From positions 1,922,001 to 1,986,000 of the forward strand of contig BSBM01000592.1 in assembly GCA_027924585.1 (NCBI GenBank): 64,000 nucleotides of DNA. Reading direction: 5' to 3'. Within the stretch, counting starts at the first letter, position 1. Each line of letters begins with the position of its first letter. Of this stretch, positions 54,441 through 64,000 are shown piece by piece. The notes under the pieces were generated by a model. That model worked only from the letters and a program-made list of their open reading frames with translations. It had not been told where the DNA came from and searched no databases. Source of the DNA: Larix kaempferi. Lineage: Eukaryota > Streptophyta > Pinopsida > Pinales > Pinaceae. Made by a program: the position numbers and the translations under genes.

Positions 54441-55459
54441 AAGCTTGGGATTTACCAGAAGTAAAGCTGTTCCTAACCTTTACCTTAAGGTTGTGGATGA
54501 TGAATCTTTCATACCATTATTGTATGACGATGATCTCTTTCTGACAAGGAATGAGAAAAAGGTCATGAAAATGGCTGCAGAAATGAAAATGAAAGATCTC
54601 GGATTAATGCACTACTTCTAGAAGTATGGCAATATCCAAAAAGGAATCTTTTAATTCAAGGTAAGTATGCTGTGAAGTTTCTAAAAAGATTTGATATGTT
54701 GGAGTATAAAGCCATGGCCACTCCCATGGACTCCAACTTGAAGTTGTTAGTTAATGACTCATCGTATTTAGTGGACCTAACCCTATATAGACAAATCCTT
54801 GGGTCATTGATGTATACTAGGCCAGATATATGCTTTGCTGCAAATACCCTAAGTCAGTATCTAGTAGAACCTAGAAAGGTTCACTTAATAACTACAAAGC
54901 ATGTAGTGAGGTACCTAAAAGGTACAATAGATTTTGGTCTATATTATCTTGGAGGTCATGAACTCCGTTTACATGGTTACTCAGATTCTGATTGGGCAGG
55001 AAGTGCCTCAGACAGAAAGAGTACATCGGGTGGATGTTATAGTCTTGAATCTGCCATGATCTCATGGTTCAGCAAGGAACAATCTAGTGTGGCTCTCAGT
55101 ACTGCTGAAGCAGTATATACATATAGATGTCTGCTCTGCCAGCCTTGAAGCAGTGTGGCTTCAGAAGCTATTATATGGAGTGTTTGACTTAGAAATGAAT
55201 TCCACTATGATTATGTGTGACATTCAAAACTGCATCAAGATAGAAAATCTTGTATTCCACGATAAGTCAAAAACACATAGAGATCCGATACTTCTATATA
55301 CGAGATATGGTGCAGAGAGGAGCTATCAAGATCGAGTATATAAGCACTGAGGATCAGATTGCTAATATCTTTACTAAACCTCTGTCTCGAGTAAAGTTTG
55401 AATACTTCCGAGACAAGCTTGGTATAGTCCAGAAGGACCCTCCTCGAAAGGGGGATTAG
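54441..55459 (+). pseudogene. Element G reverse transcriptase C-terminus and RNase H
   Basis: The RT end is visible from about 54440 (SKAVPNLYLKVVDDE, then LLYDDDLFLTRNE, where the YVDD box reads YDDD). After a stop at 54618, KFLKRFDMLEYKAMATPMDS leads to RNase H: HGYSDSDWAGSASDRKSTSG near 54980, and VALSTAEAVY near 55095. Two frame changes near 55130 and 55260 split the rest, ending VKFEYFRDKLGIV. The frame never reaches gag or integrase. RT is shorter at its N-terminus than in C. Confidence 0.88.
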
Positions 55460-55589
55460 CATATTATCTGATAACAAGTTTGTCTCATCAAATATGAGGT
55501 CACCTTTTACTACACCTAGTTACTTAGAATTATTTAGATTTAGGACTCTTATATTCTTTCTTTTGATGATAGATGTATACATGTTTTTT

Positions 55590-55815
55590 GATGTTAGTTT
55601 TTGATGATAGATGATAGATGTATACATGCTTTGATGATACATGTTTTGATGATACATGTTTCGATGATGATGATACATGTTTTGATGATACATGTTTCGA
55701 TGATGATGATACATGCTTTGATGATACATGTTTTGATGATGATGATACATGTTTTGATGATACATGTTTTGATGATGATGATACATGTTTTGATGATGAT
55801 GATACATGTTTTGGT
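55590..55815 (+). repeat. Minisatellite gatgatacatgtttt in G
   Basis: About a dozen units of 15-24 bp made of gatgatacatgttt with extra gatgat triplets. Stop-free in several frames because of its period. Confidence 0.9.
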
Positions 55816-56400
55816 GAACATGTGAAGGGATTGGATCATTCATGGACTTCAGTCCGAAAGAAGAGCCGTAGACGTATGTCTTCGAAAATGAAGTTCTTAG
55901 TGAACATGTGAAGGGATTGGATCATTCTTGGACTTCAGTCCGAAAGAAGAGCCGTAGACGTATGTCTTCGAAAATGAAGTTCTTGGTGAACATGTGAAGG
56001 GATTGGATCATTCCTGGACTTCAGTCCGAAAGAAGAGCCGTAGACGTATGTCTTCGAAAATGAAGTTCTTGGTGAACATGTGAAAGGATTGGATCATTCC
56101 TGGACTTCAATCCGAAAGAAGAGTCGTAGACGTATGTCTTCGAAAATGAATTTCTTGGTGAACATGTGAAGGGATTGGATCATTCATGGACTTCAGTCCG
56201 AAAGAAGAGCCGTAGACGTATGTCTTCGAAAATGAAGTTCTTGGTGAACATGTGAAGGGATTGGATCATTCCTGGACTTCAGTCCGAAAGAAGAGCCGTA
56301 GACGTATGTCTTCGAAAATGAAGTTCTTAGTGAACATGTGAGGGGATTGGATCATTCCCGGACTTCAGTCCTAAAGAAGAGCCGTAGACATGAGGTCTCC
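55816..56400 (+). repeat. Exact 86-bp tandem array in G
   Basis: Units start at gaacatgtgaagggattgg (55816, 55902, 55988, 56074, 56160, 56246, 56332), six complete and a partial seventh, with only a few substitutions per unit. Confidence 0.93.
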
Positions 56401-56480
56401 GATAACTGAACGATAGGACTGGATCATCCCTGGACCTCGGTTCAAAATTTACGTGACAAATCCTAGAATTGCTCTAGGTT

Positions 56481-56930
56481 ACATCCAGCATGAAACAGGG
56501 CTGGCTCTGTAGTTGTGATACATCCAGCATGAAACAGGGCTGGCTCTGTAGATGTGATACATCCAGCATGAAACAGGGCTGGCTCTGTAGTTGTGATACA
56601 TCCAGCATGAAACAGGGCTGGCTCTGTAGTTTTGATACATCCAGCATGAAACAGGGCTGGCTCTATAGATGTGATACATCCAGCATGAAACAGGGCTGGC
56701 TCTGTAGTTGTGATACATCCAGCATGAAACAAGGCTGGCTCTGTAGTTGTGATACATCCAGCATGAAACAGGGCTGGCTCTGTAGTTGTGATACATCCAA
56801 CATGAAACAAGGCTGGCTCTATAGTTTGATACATCCAGCATGAAACAGGGCTGGCTCTGTAGATGTGATACATCCAGCATGAAACAGGGCTGGCTCTGTA
56901 GATGTGACACATCCAGTATGAAAAAGGACT
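56481..56930 (+). repeat. 39-bp tandem array in G
   Basis: About 12 units of acatccagcatgaaacaggg ctggctctgtagttgtgat with a 39-bp period from 56481; one unit lacks a base near 56825. As 39 is a multiple of three, 13-residue repeats appear in open frames on both strands; these are not genes. Related single units occur in C and E near the tandem arrays (catccagcatgagaaacgg near 48137). Confidence 0.92.
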
Positions 56931-57129
56931 GGCTCTGTGGCGATAAATCCTAGATCTGATCTAGGTCACATCCAGTATGAAAAAGGACTGGCACTATGGT
57001 TGGGATTGGATCATCCCTATACATGAGACTTGTCTTAAAGAGATAAGGATTGGTCATCCTGGAACTTGATCTGGATTGCATCATCCATGGACCTATGTCC
57101 TAAAGAGAGCAGGATTGATCATCCTGTAA

Positions 57130-57310
57130 TATGATCGTATGATGACGATGTTGATGATCGTGTGATGACGATGTTGATCGTGCGATGATGATGTTGATGA
57201 TCGTGAGATGACGATGTTGATGATCGTGTGATGACGATGCTGATGATCATATGATGAAGATGCTGCTGATTGTGATGGTCTAGATGACGATGTTGATGAT
57301 CGTGAGGATC
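57130..57310 (+). repeat. gatgacgatgttgatgatcg minisatellite in G
   Basis: About eight imperfect units of roughly 21 bp. Confidence 0.8.
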
Positions 57311-57498
57311 TAGACATTGATGTTGCTATAGTTGTTCGAGTGCTGTAGAAGATAAAGACTCAGTACTGAAGATGTTGATGTTCCAGTAACTAGTTGAGTT
57401 ACTGATGATGTGGAGAAAGCTTCCAATGATTTATAGATGTATCATGTATGATGTATGACTCGTTGCTCCTGCGGATGTTGTTATAATATCCTTCTCGT

Positions 57499-57508
57499 TA
57501 AGGGGGAG
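57499..57508 (+). other. Element G polypurine tract
   Basis: taagggggag directly before the 3' LTR. Confidence 0.8.
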
Positions 57509-58061
57509 TGTTGAATATTGTAACTTCTAAGAATATTATATTTGTATATTATTTATTCCGGAGATGTTCCATACCTCCGATGTGATTATACTATGAATCC
57601 AGAGATGTTTATTCCTTCGAATTGGTTGTGGTAACTAGGGTTATTAGACCCACCATGTGGGGGTCGGCCCAGTCAGTTATAATAGGGTATTTAATCTAAT
57701 GGTTAAATACGAGCCTACATGTACTTGTGTAAAATACATGTCAGTGTAGTGTATAAATAGAGGAGGTATGTTCCTCATTTGACACACTCACTCACTTGAG
57801 AGAGGCGCACTTGTGGAGGAGAGGTCTGCTATGGTGGAGGAGGAGATCATGTCTTTGGTTTGCATCTTTGTATATTGCTGGTCATCTATATTGAGGAAGC
57901 TTTACTGGGTTTTCTACCCCATGAGGGTTTCCCAGGATAAATCTGTGTCTCTTGTGTTTATGCTATGATTGTTGTTTCTTCAGTGATCCTGTATATGCTA
58001 TTATTGTGAAAAATGGAATGTAATGCTGCTATTTTCTGTCTTAGCATATTAAATCTTAACA
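57509..58061 (+). repeat. Element G 3' LTR
   Basis: 553 bp, nearly identical to 50815-51367. Confidence 0.93.
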
Positions 58062-58066
58062 ATGGG

Positions 58067-58362
58067 TAGGTGGAAAATCACTCTTACACAACCTGTTGCT
58101 TGTATCTTCTTTGTTTAAAGATAAGTATTCTTATGTATCTGATGTGCAATGATTTTAATTTATATGCCTATGACAATTATGCTTGGAATTTCATGTTATG
58201 TGTGTGTGGATCAATTTTATTTCCGATTTGTGTTTTTATTTTATGTATGTACATGCATTTAGTTGTATGAATTCATAATTATGGCTATGGGGCAGAATTT
58301 TGAGGCCCTGGTTCAGTTAATGTTCCCTCCTGCTGATCGGATTGAGGGATGGGGACGTTACA
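58067..58362 (+). repeat. Element F 3' LTR, right part
   Basis: Resumes after G (taggtggaaaatcac) and ends ggatggggacgttaca, matching the terminal blocks of LTRs A and I. No element F sequence follows. Confidence 0.8.
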
Positions 58363-59149
58363 TCACTGTATCCTCCTAGAGGTCATGTTTCACCATTTGA
58401 ACATGGAAATTTATCCTAGGGATGAGATTGTTTGACATTCTCCTATCTTTCAGGTACTTCGTTTAAGCATCTGATTCTTGGTTTCTCCGGTTTCTTCAAA
58501 TCCATTACCCAAATATTTATTGTTTATATTGTATTTCAGCCATCGTTTTCCCCTTTGATCTCATAGATTAGGGGGGCATCTTTTATAACCAAATTTGGTG
58601 ATTCTCCATCCGTGACGACACTTTCATTTTTTGCTCTCATGACAACACTTCATGAGACTGTTGTGGGAAGCAAAAAAGGACACTATGCATGGAAGAGACA
58701 TATTTGGGACCTCAGTAGGATGTCCTTACCTCATTCATGGTTCATTTTATATTTAGGGATATTATGAACAAATTTGGAGACCAAACCTTCTCCTGAATAA
58801 CCTTTAAAAGAAGAGTTTTGCACCATTTTTCCACCCACACGCTGGTGGCACATGGTTAAACTGCATGTTAAATTCCCTTTCTCCCTTGTTCACCAATGTG
58901 TACCTCAAAAAATACAAAAATATACCAAAAAATATAATAATTCTCAAAAAAGGGTGGTTTGGGTGCTTTTGGAACCATCTCCTTGGTTGTAACTACTTCC
59001 TCCTCGACCTTATATTCTTCGTTTTCTATATAAGAGAGGGAGAGGAACCATGCAACGTCCCCGATCCCCTCAGTTCCCTTTCAGTGATGGAGGAAAAAGC
59101 CTGATAATTTTTTTTTCCAAAACTTATTCGCAACTTTAATCTTTTACAA
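58363..59149. other. Unassigned stretch with a TATA-like promoter sequence
   Basis: No gene recognised. ttaggggggcatcttttataa near 58563 looks like a polypurine tract followed by sequence that could begin an LTR. ttctatataagagagggaga at 59024-59043 is a strong TATA-box context on the plus strand. I cannot pair either with a second LTR. Confidence 0.4.
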
Positions 59150-60010
59150 AACTGCAATTGTCTTTGGTCCGCAATCTGCAATCTGCAAGCCACAATGCAG
59201 AATTCGGAATGGTGGAACCACAATTTTGTAGTTTCTTAGAAACATGCATTTGACTTTTGTAATCTGAAATCTACCTTACAAGATTCAAAAGTCGGAAACC
59301 CCAATTCCAACTTCGATGAAACACGCCTTTGACTTCCGCAATCCCCAATTTGTAATACGGAACTCGGAATTCGAGATGTCAAACTCTGCCACTTCGGAAA
59401 AATTCACCTATGACCCTCACAATCAGCAATGCGGGATTTGGAAGTCAGAACTCCAATCTCTATCCTAAATAAATTTCCTCTCTGACCTCTGCAATCTGCA
59501 ATCCGCAATGCAGGATTCAGAAGTCGAAACCTCCAAATGCACAACGTCGAAGAGATGCACCTACAACTTGCACAATCCGCAATCCGCAATGCAGAAATCG
59601 GAAGTCGGAACATGAAATGTTCCAACTCATCGAATCACTCCTTCGACATCCACAATCTATAATCCGCAATGCGGAACTTAGAAGTCGGAAGCCCCAAATT
59701 CTCTACTTCGACGAGTTAATCCTCCGACATCCACAATCTGCAATCCGCAATGTAGAACTCGAAAGTCGGAACACCAAATTCACCAATCTGGAAAAATTAC
59801 CTCTTTGACTTCCGCAATCCACAATCTGCCTTGCGGAAGTTGGAAGTCGAAAACACCATTTCAAAACTCACGAAAATTTACTCTTTTGACTTCCTTAATC
59901 CACAATCTGCATTGCGGGAGTCGAAAGTTGAAACCACCATGCATAACTCGATGGAATCACCCTTTCAGCCTCCGCAATCTGTAATCTGTATTATGGGTTC
60001 AAGAAGTCAG
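59150..60010 (+). repeat. Degenerate tandem array of cgcaatctgcaatccgcaatg units
   Basis: About ten to eleven units of roughly 80-90 bp. Each has tttgacttccgcaat, then ctgcaatccgcaatgcgg, then aactcggaagtcggaa, then a variable linker with ccaaattc. Unit starts are near 59171, 59260, 59340, 59421, 59490, 59570, 59651, 59740, 59816, 59899 and 59978. Confidence 0.85.
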
Positions 60011-60258
60011 AAGTCCAACTCCACAACTTCTATGGCTCATAACTTTCTCATCCCAAGTCTAATCTGGGAAAAATAGAGCTCTATGCAATGGTGTGGACCC
60101 ATGCCACATGTAAGGAATCTGACCTTACCTCTTCCAACCAAAAATATGCCCCGAATTCCATCAAAACCTCTTTACCCCACTTTCATAATCCCTAGAATCA
60201 CCCTGCCAAGGCCTCTCCCTTCATTTGATCACAGAGGGGGAATGAACACATCAGGGGG

Positions 60259-61978
60259 TGTCTAACGCATCCCACAAGCTCATGAGATGAAGTACAAACC
60301 CTCTAAGGAGGTGTGCAATGGATAGCAACAAACATAGTGGAATTAAATATTGGTCAATGCATCTACAACATGTAAGACTAAAGCATATTAACACAAGTAA
60401 AATGATAATGCAACAACAAATGACTCATCCTCATGGTTAGGCTCATACACAGAATTCCTACTGATTACTTTCCTATGATCATTTCATTCAATTAACTTGA
60501 AATAACAAGGGATCACAACATAGGAATTAGTATCATTTGAGACCACAAGAACACTTATCTTGTAAGGTGAAACTGTCCAAGCAACTAGCTAAGTGAGAGC
60601 AAAGTTCCACCAAACCATAGGTCTCTATCCATCCTATATTATTTTAGCTAAGAGACCACCCTTGATTTGGGCTATGTACCCACTAAGGAGGGATAAACAG
60701 GCTCACTCACATCCATGGCTTCTCACAAACACACATGCTAAGCTAACACACAGTTGGGTTTATCAAGCATTCAAGGAGCAGTAGAGGAGGATTCTAATCT
60801 AGTGATCTCAACCATAGAGCTACAAGCCTCTCAATTCACTCTTAGAAATCCTTGGCACCCATAATACCTACCACACCTAACACAAGGAAGTATTCCCTTC
60901 ACTGCTACACAGTCCCTCAAGCCATACCTTCCCTCCAGTTCTCTTCATGGTGGGCATAGAAAGGTCCAAGCTGCTGGTATCTTAAAACTCTAGCCTTCAT
61001 TGGGTTTATCAATCAACTATGCCTTCTGTCCTATCATTTATCTCAATTCCACTTGGGTTTTCTCAACCTTTATGTCCAAAAAACCTCTATCCCACAGCTG
61101 GGTTCTCAGCCATCAACATAGGGTTTTCTTCATGGTTTTCTGAGGATTTCACATGCAGTAAATGTTCTATAGGGTTTATACCGACAGATCCCCTGCTTGA
61201 TTAAGATTACCACGCGAGTTTTTGGGATGGTTCGACACTATAATTTAGGGTTTTTCACAGAATCGTGTTTTTCCTCCTTTCTTCATTGATCGGCTCTCTT
61301 TTCTTTGTTCAAACTCTGGTTCCTTCTGCCTAATGGAATTGGGATCAAGGAATATGAATTCCCAAGGTTATAATGATGTGTGGGAAAGGAAAACATAGCC
61401 CCATACCCTTCCATCTAAAATTTCGGTATTTCCCACACTCCATCGACTTCATGAACAAATTCCTCAACCACCTTCTACATCAGAATTAAATGTCAGCAAG
61501 GAAGGTCAAATGGGTTGTAAGGATGACATTTGGAAGTCTATGGTCCAATCCCAGAACCCCATCACCTCTCCCTATTGGATACACATGGCCCTCTCTTAAT
61601 ATTTTCCTCCATATCCTGTTTTCTTGGTATTTTTATTGCAATAATAATATTTACATCATTTACAATTTTTATGGTCCAATCCCAGAACCCCATCACCTCT
61701 CCCTATTGGATACACATGGCCCTCTCTTAATATTTTCCTCCATATCCTGTTTTCTTGGTATTTTTATTGCAATAATAATATTTACATTATTTACAATTTT
61801 CCATGTCTTAATAGCACATGGATAATAGAATATAAACTACTTTCCTTTACATAAAAACCTACCATCCACTAGCGGGGCCTTGTCCTTGAGCTCCATGATA
61901 GGAAAACATACATCCCATGTATACAATATTTACATTAAAAGACAAATATGTCCTAAGGGTCAAACTGGGGACATTACA
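60259..61978 (-). repeat. Element L: 3' LTR of a chromovirus (minus strand)
   Basis: About 1720 bp; minus strand starts TGTAATGTCCCCAG right after a polypurine tract and ends ...GGATGCGTTAGACA. It shares blocks with A (gagctcaaggacaaggcc, cttgataaaccca). It is longer because of a 131-bp tandem duplication (61539-61800). The outer end at 60259 is inferred from the TG. Confidence 0.75.
61539..61800. repeat. 131-bp tandem duplication inside LTR L
   Basis: Two nearly identical copies starting tatggtccaatcccagaac at 61539 and 61670, ending tttacaattttt. Confidence 0.92.
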
Positions 61979-62663
61979 ATTCCCTCCCCCTTAGAATATC
62001 ACCGTCCTCGGTGTTCTCAAAACTGAACAAAAATGGGAATTCCTCTCTCATGGCATCCTCTAGCTCCCATTTAGCCTCATAGGGACTAAGGTGCTTCCAT
62101 TGCACCTTTACCTGTTTGATATCTTGGTTCCGAAGCAATGTGACCTTCTTGTCGAGGATGCACATAGGATCCACTTGGAACTCTCCCTCGAGTTCCACCT
62201 GTATCACATTCCAATCAATTATGTTATTAGGATCATGTACATATTTCTTAAGCAAAGAAACATGGAAAACATTATGATCTCTCATGTTAGCAGGAAATGC
62301 AATCCTATATGCAATTGGTCCTATCCTATCAAGGACTTCAAATGGCCCATAATATCTTGCTGCCAACTTGGCACAAATCCCCAACCTTAGGGAACTTTTC
62401 CTTGGTTTCACCCTCAAATAGACATGATCCCCAATCTTAAATTCCTTATGCACTCTTCTCAAATCTGCATAACTCTTCTGCTTGTCCTGAGATGGCTTTA
62501 AATTCTACCTGATTTTAACAACTTCATGTTCCATTTCCTTGATCATCTCTAGCCCAAGTACTACCATGTTCACTAGTCTATCCCAATTCACTAGAGTCAT
62601 GCATCATTTTCCATACAATACCTCAAAATGACTCATCCCCACTGATGCTTGATGTCCATTTGT
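61974..62663 (-). pseudogene. Element L integrase C-terminus with chromodomain
   Basis: The open part (62462-61974) reads FKIGDHVYLRVKPRKSSLRL, YYGPFEVLDRIGPIAYRI, HNVFHVSLLKKYV, then a chromodomain tail: ILDKKVTLLRNQDIKQVKVQ and KWELEDAMREEFPFLF. Upstream to about 62663 degraded integrase core follows (MSHFEVLYGK, stop, VNWDRLVNMVVLGLEMIKEM). It is closely related to F, so both belong to one Tekay/Del-like family. Its N-terminal part stops abruptly near 62663, so the element is truncated or interrupted there. Confidence 0.88.
61979..62000 (-). other. Element L polypurine tract
   Basis: Minus strand tattctaagggggagggaat immediately before the 3' LTR. Confidence 0.75.
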
Positions 62664-64000
62664 TGTTCAGGATTTAAACCTTATAGTGAGGAGAGACACT
62701 ACCAACTTGGGTGGGGTTGACAAGTAAATACATTCATTATATTGCATTTAGTTCCTACAAATGAAAGAGATCAAGATATCGAAAGATGTACCTTTAATCG
62801 ACGGTTGGTCCTAGATTTTGCTTGGTATTCAGCTTGATCCTTCGCTATGATGAACCTGCAACACAAAGGAAACCTTCCTCAATGTATCTTGACTATAATA
62901 AATATGATGAATATTGAAAGCAATCAAGCATCAAAGACAATCAAATACTAAACCAAATGAACATACAATCTAATAGATATTCGATTTGGGATATGAAGGG
63001 TATTTCCACCTTTTTATTGTCAAAGAAACATGAATCAATACAAATATACCTGATCGGTCAAGATGCTTTTGCAACTGAGTCCTAGAATCCTACTCTTCAC
63101 AATGACTTGGGAATTCCTCCAGCATAACAGCACTTAATGCCTTCTTTCTAGGTCCCTCTCTCTTGGATCCTCCTTGTATTTATGGGACAAGGTAGGAAGT
63201 TGGACTCGAGAGGTGGTTGAATTGGGAGGTTGGGGAAGTTGTAGAACCAAATTCAACTAATCCCAACTCATAATATTAATAGTTTTTTTATTTCATCTTA
63301 ATATGTGCGCAAGTTTCATACAACAAGAGTAGTGCACAGAGAGCAACTTTCATGCTTTGCAACAAGTGTTTGCAACTTTTTGGAAAGTGTACGCTGGTTG
63401 TCCTTAAGGAAAGAAACACATCTTTTGAGGTGTGCACTAGTTTGCTAGAGAAATAGTAGTGCGCATGTAGTGAAATCAGGAGAAACAGTAAATTTCTCAG
63501 CTGTAAAGAGTAGTTCCAACCATAACGCATCTAATTCAATCTAGCTCTTGAATCCATGGTGTCCTTTTGTGTGATCGACAGAGCAATGTGATCACTGACG
63601 GAGAAGTGAAAATTTGACCTATAACAGATTCCCCCTAATGTGTGAGGTCAGAGGGAAACGATGGCTGAAATACATTATAATTCCAAGTCAGAGGAGGAAG
63701 AAGAAACCGCAGAACCAAGTCACAAAAGTAGCTGAAACAACGATCAAAGGTCAGCGAGCAATTATAATCTTGACATCATATAGATGTGTAACAGGATACA
63801 ACATGATCTCCAATACATAACTAGGAGATGTATATATAGAATGGCCCCTGAAATACAAGCGTGGATCCATGTCAAAATGAGAGATCATAGCCATAACAAA
63901 AAACTGGATCTATGTCTCATGTAGAGCCAAAAATGAGTGAGGCTCAGTCTTGCGCAGCTTGGGTGATAACATAAATATGGTGATGCTATCAGAGTCCCAA
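62664..64000. other. Unassigned right edge
   Basis: No recognisable domain or repeat pair. A minus-strand cataaatacaagg near 63175 and a plus-strand atgtatatatagaatgg near 63828 look TATA-like. The abrupt start after L's integrase suggests another insertion whose right end is outside the window. Confidence 0.35.

Larger units (their letters stand above)
50815..58061 (+). mobile_element. Element G: copia-derived non-autonomous element
   Basis: 7247 bp with two 553-bp LTRs (about four differences, 0.7%), tRNA-Met primer site and polypurine tract. Flanks are atggc (50810-50814) and atggg (58062-58066), a 5-bp duplication with one mismatch. Internally there is a leader, a short gag scar, about 1.3 kb of spacer homologous to C, a decayed RT/RNase H, and four tandem arrays. 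Integrase, protease and most of gag are absent. It needs enzymes from another element, yet its LTRs show a recent move. Confidence 0.9.

Noticed and set aside
55594-55911. Frames encoding Cys-Phe-Asp-Asp repeats, or Met-Ile-His repeats
   Set aside because: Products of the gatgatacatgttt minisatellite in element G; equally open on both strands.
55816-56400. Regular repeat array, considered as CRISPR
   Set aside because: 86-bp units are head-to-tail without spacers, inside a plant retrotransposon.
56463-56912. Three long overlapping frames with 13-residue repeats
   Set aside because: The 39-bp unit is a multiple of three, so any stop-free phase stays open. No start or coding context.
49669-58362. 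Considered whether 58062-58362 was an independent LTR fragment
   Set aside because: It continues F's LTR colinearly with A's LTR on both sides of G, so one interrupted LTR is simpler.

Overview
The window is a piece of a large, repeat-packed plant nuclear genome, most likely a seed plant and quite possibly a gymnosperm. I infer this from plant-type Ty1/copia and Ty3/gypsy elements (tRNA-Met and tRNA-Asp primer sites, chromodomain integrases, a Tat-like element with an extra RNase H), long LTRs and deep nesting. I found no host protein-coding gene, tRNA, rRNA or CRISPR array. Almost everything legible is LTR retrotransposon; letters A to L below are my own labels.

Left block (1-41.5 kb). A chromovirus-type LTR (I, 1-1174) cuts a minus-strand copia element (H, 1175-3961), which appears to sit in the gag of an old plus-strand gypsy element (D, 3962-6913 and 36515-37366). 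D's integrase is split by a minus-strand copia derivative (C, 6914-36514, TSD ctcat). C is split by a non-autonomous gypsy element (A, 10889-33580, TSD acatg). A is split by a complete Tat-like gypsy element (B, 14228-27570, TSD cctat). By-eye LTR divergence falls inward, about 5% for C, 2% for A and 0.5% for B, as nesting order predicts. A solo LTR (J, 39403-40811, TSD cttcc) lies to the right.

Right block (41.5-64 kb). A chromodomain gypsy element (F, plus strand) is broken twice: its integrase by a full-length but decayed copia (E, 41633-48880, TSD ataaa), and its 3' LTR by a second copia derivative (G, 50815-58061). A related minus-strand chromovirus fragment (L, 60259-62663) follows. About 1.3 kb at the right edge is unassigned.

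Most notable is element B. It has one uninterrupted 1900-codon gag-pol frame (gag, protease, RNase H of the archaeal/plant type, reverse transcriptase, a second RNase H lacking catalytic acids, integrase). Its 3601-bp LTRs each contain an intact 493-codon reading frame for a protein with a basic region and a coiled coil, flanked by arrays of a palindromic CGGCAGCT motif. A TATA-like box lies downstream of that frame, which would place it in U3. Second, C and G share one unusual architecture: gag, protease and integrase are missing, replaced by homologous non-coding spacer, with RT/RNase H kept. Element E represents the autonomous relative. Third, the copia elements carry family-specific tandem arrays between RNase H and the 3' LTR.
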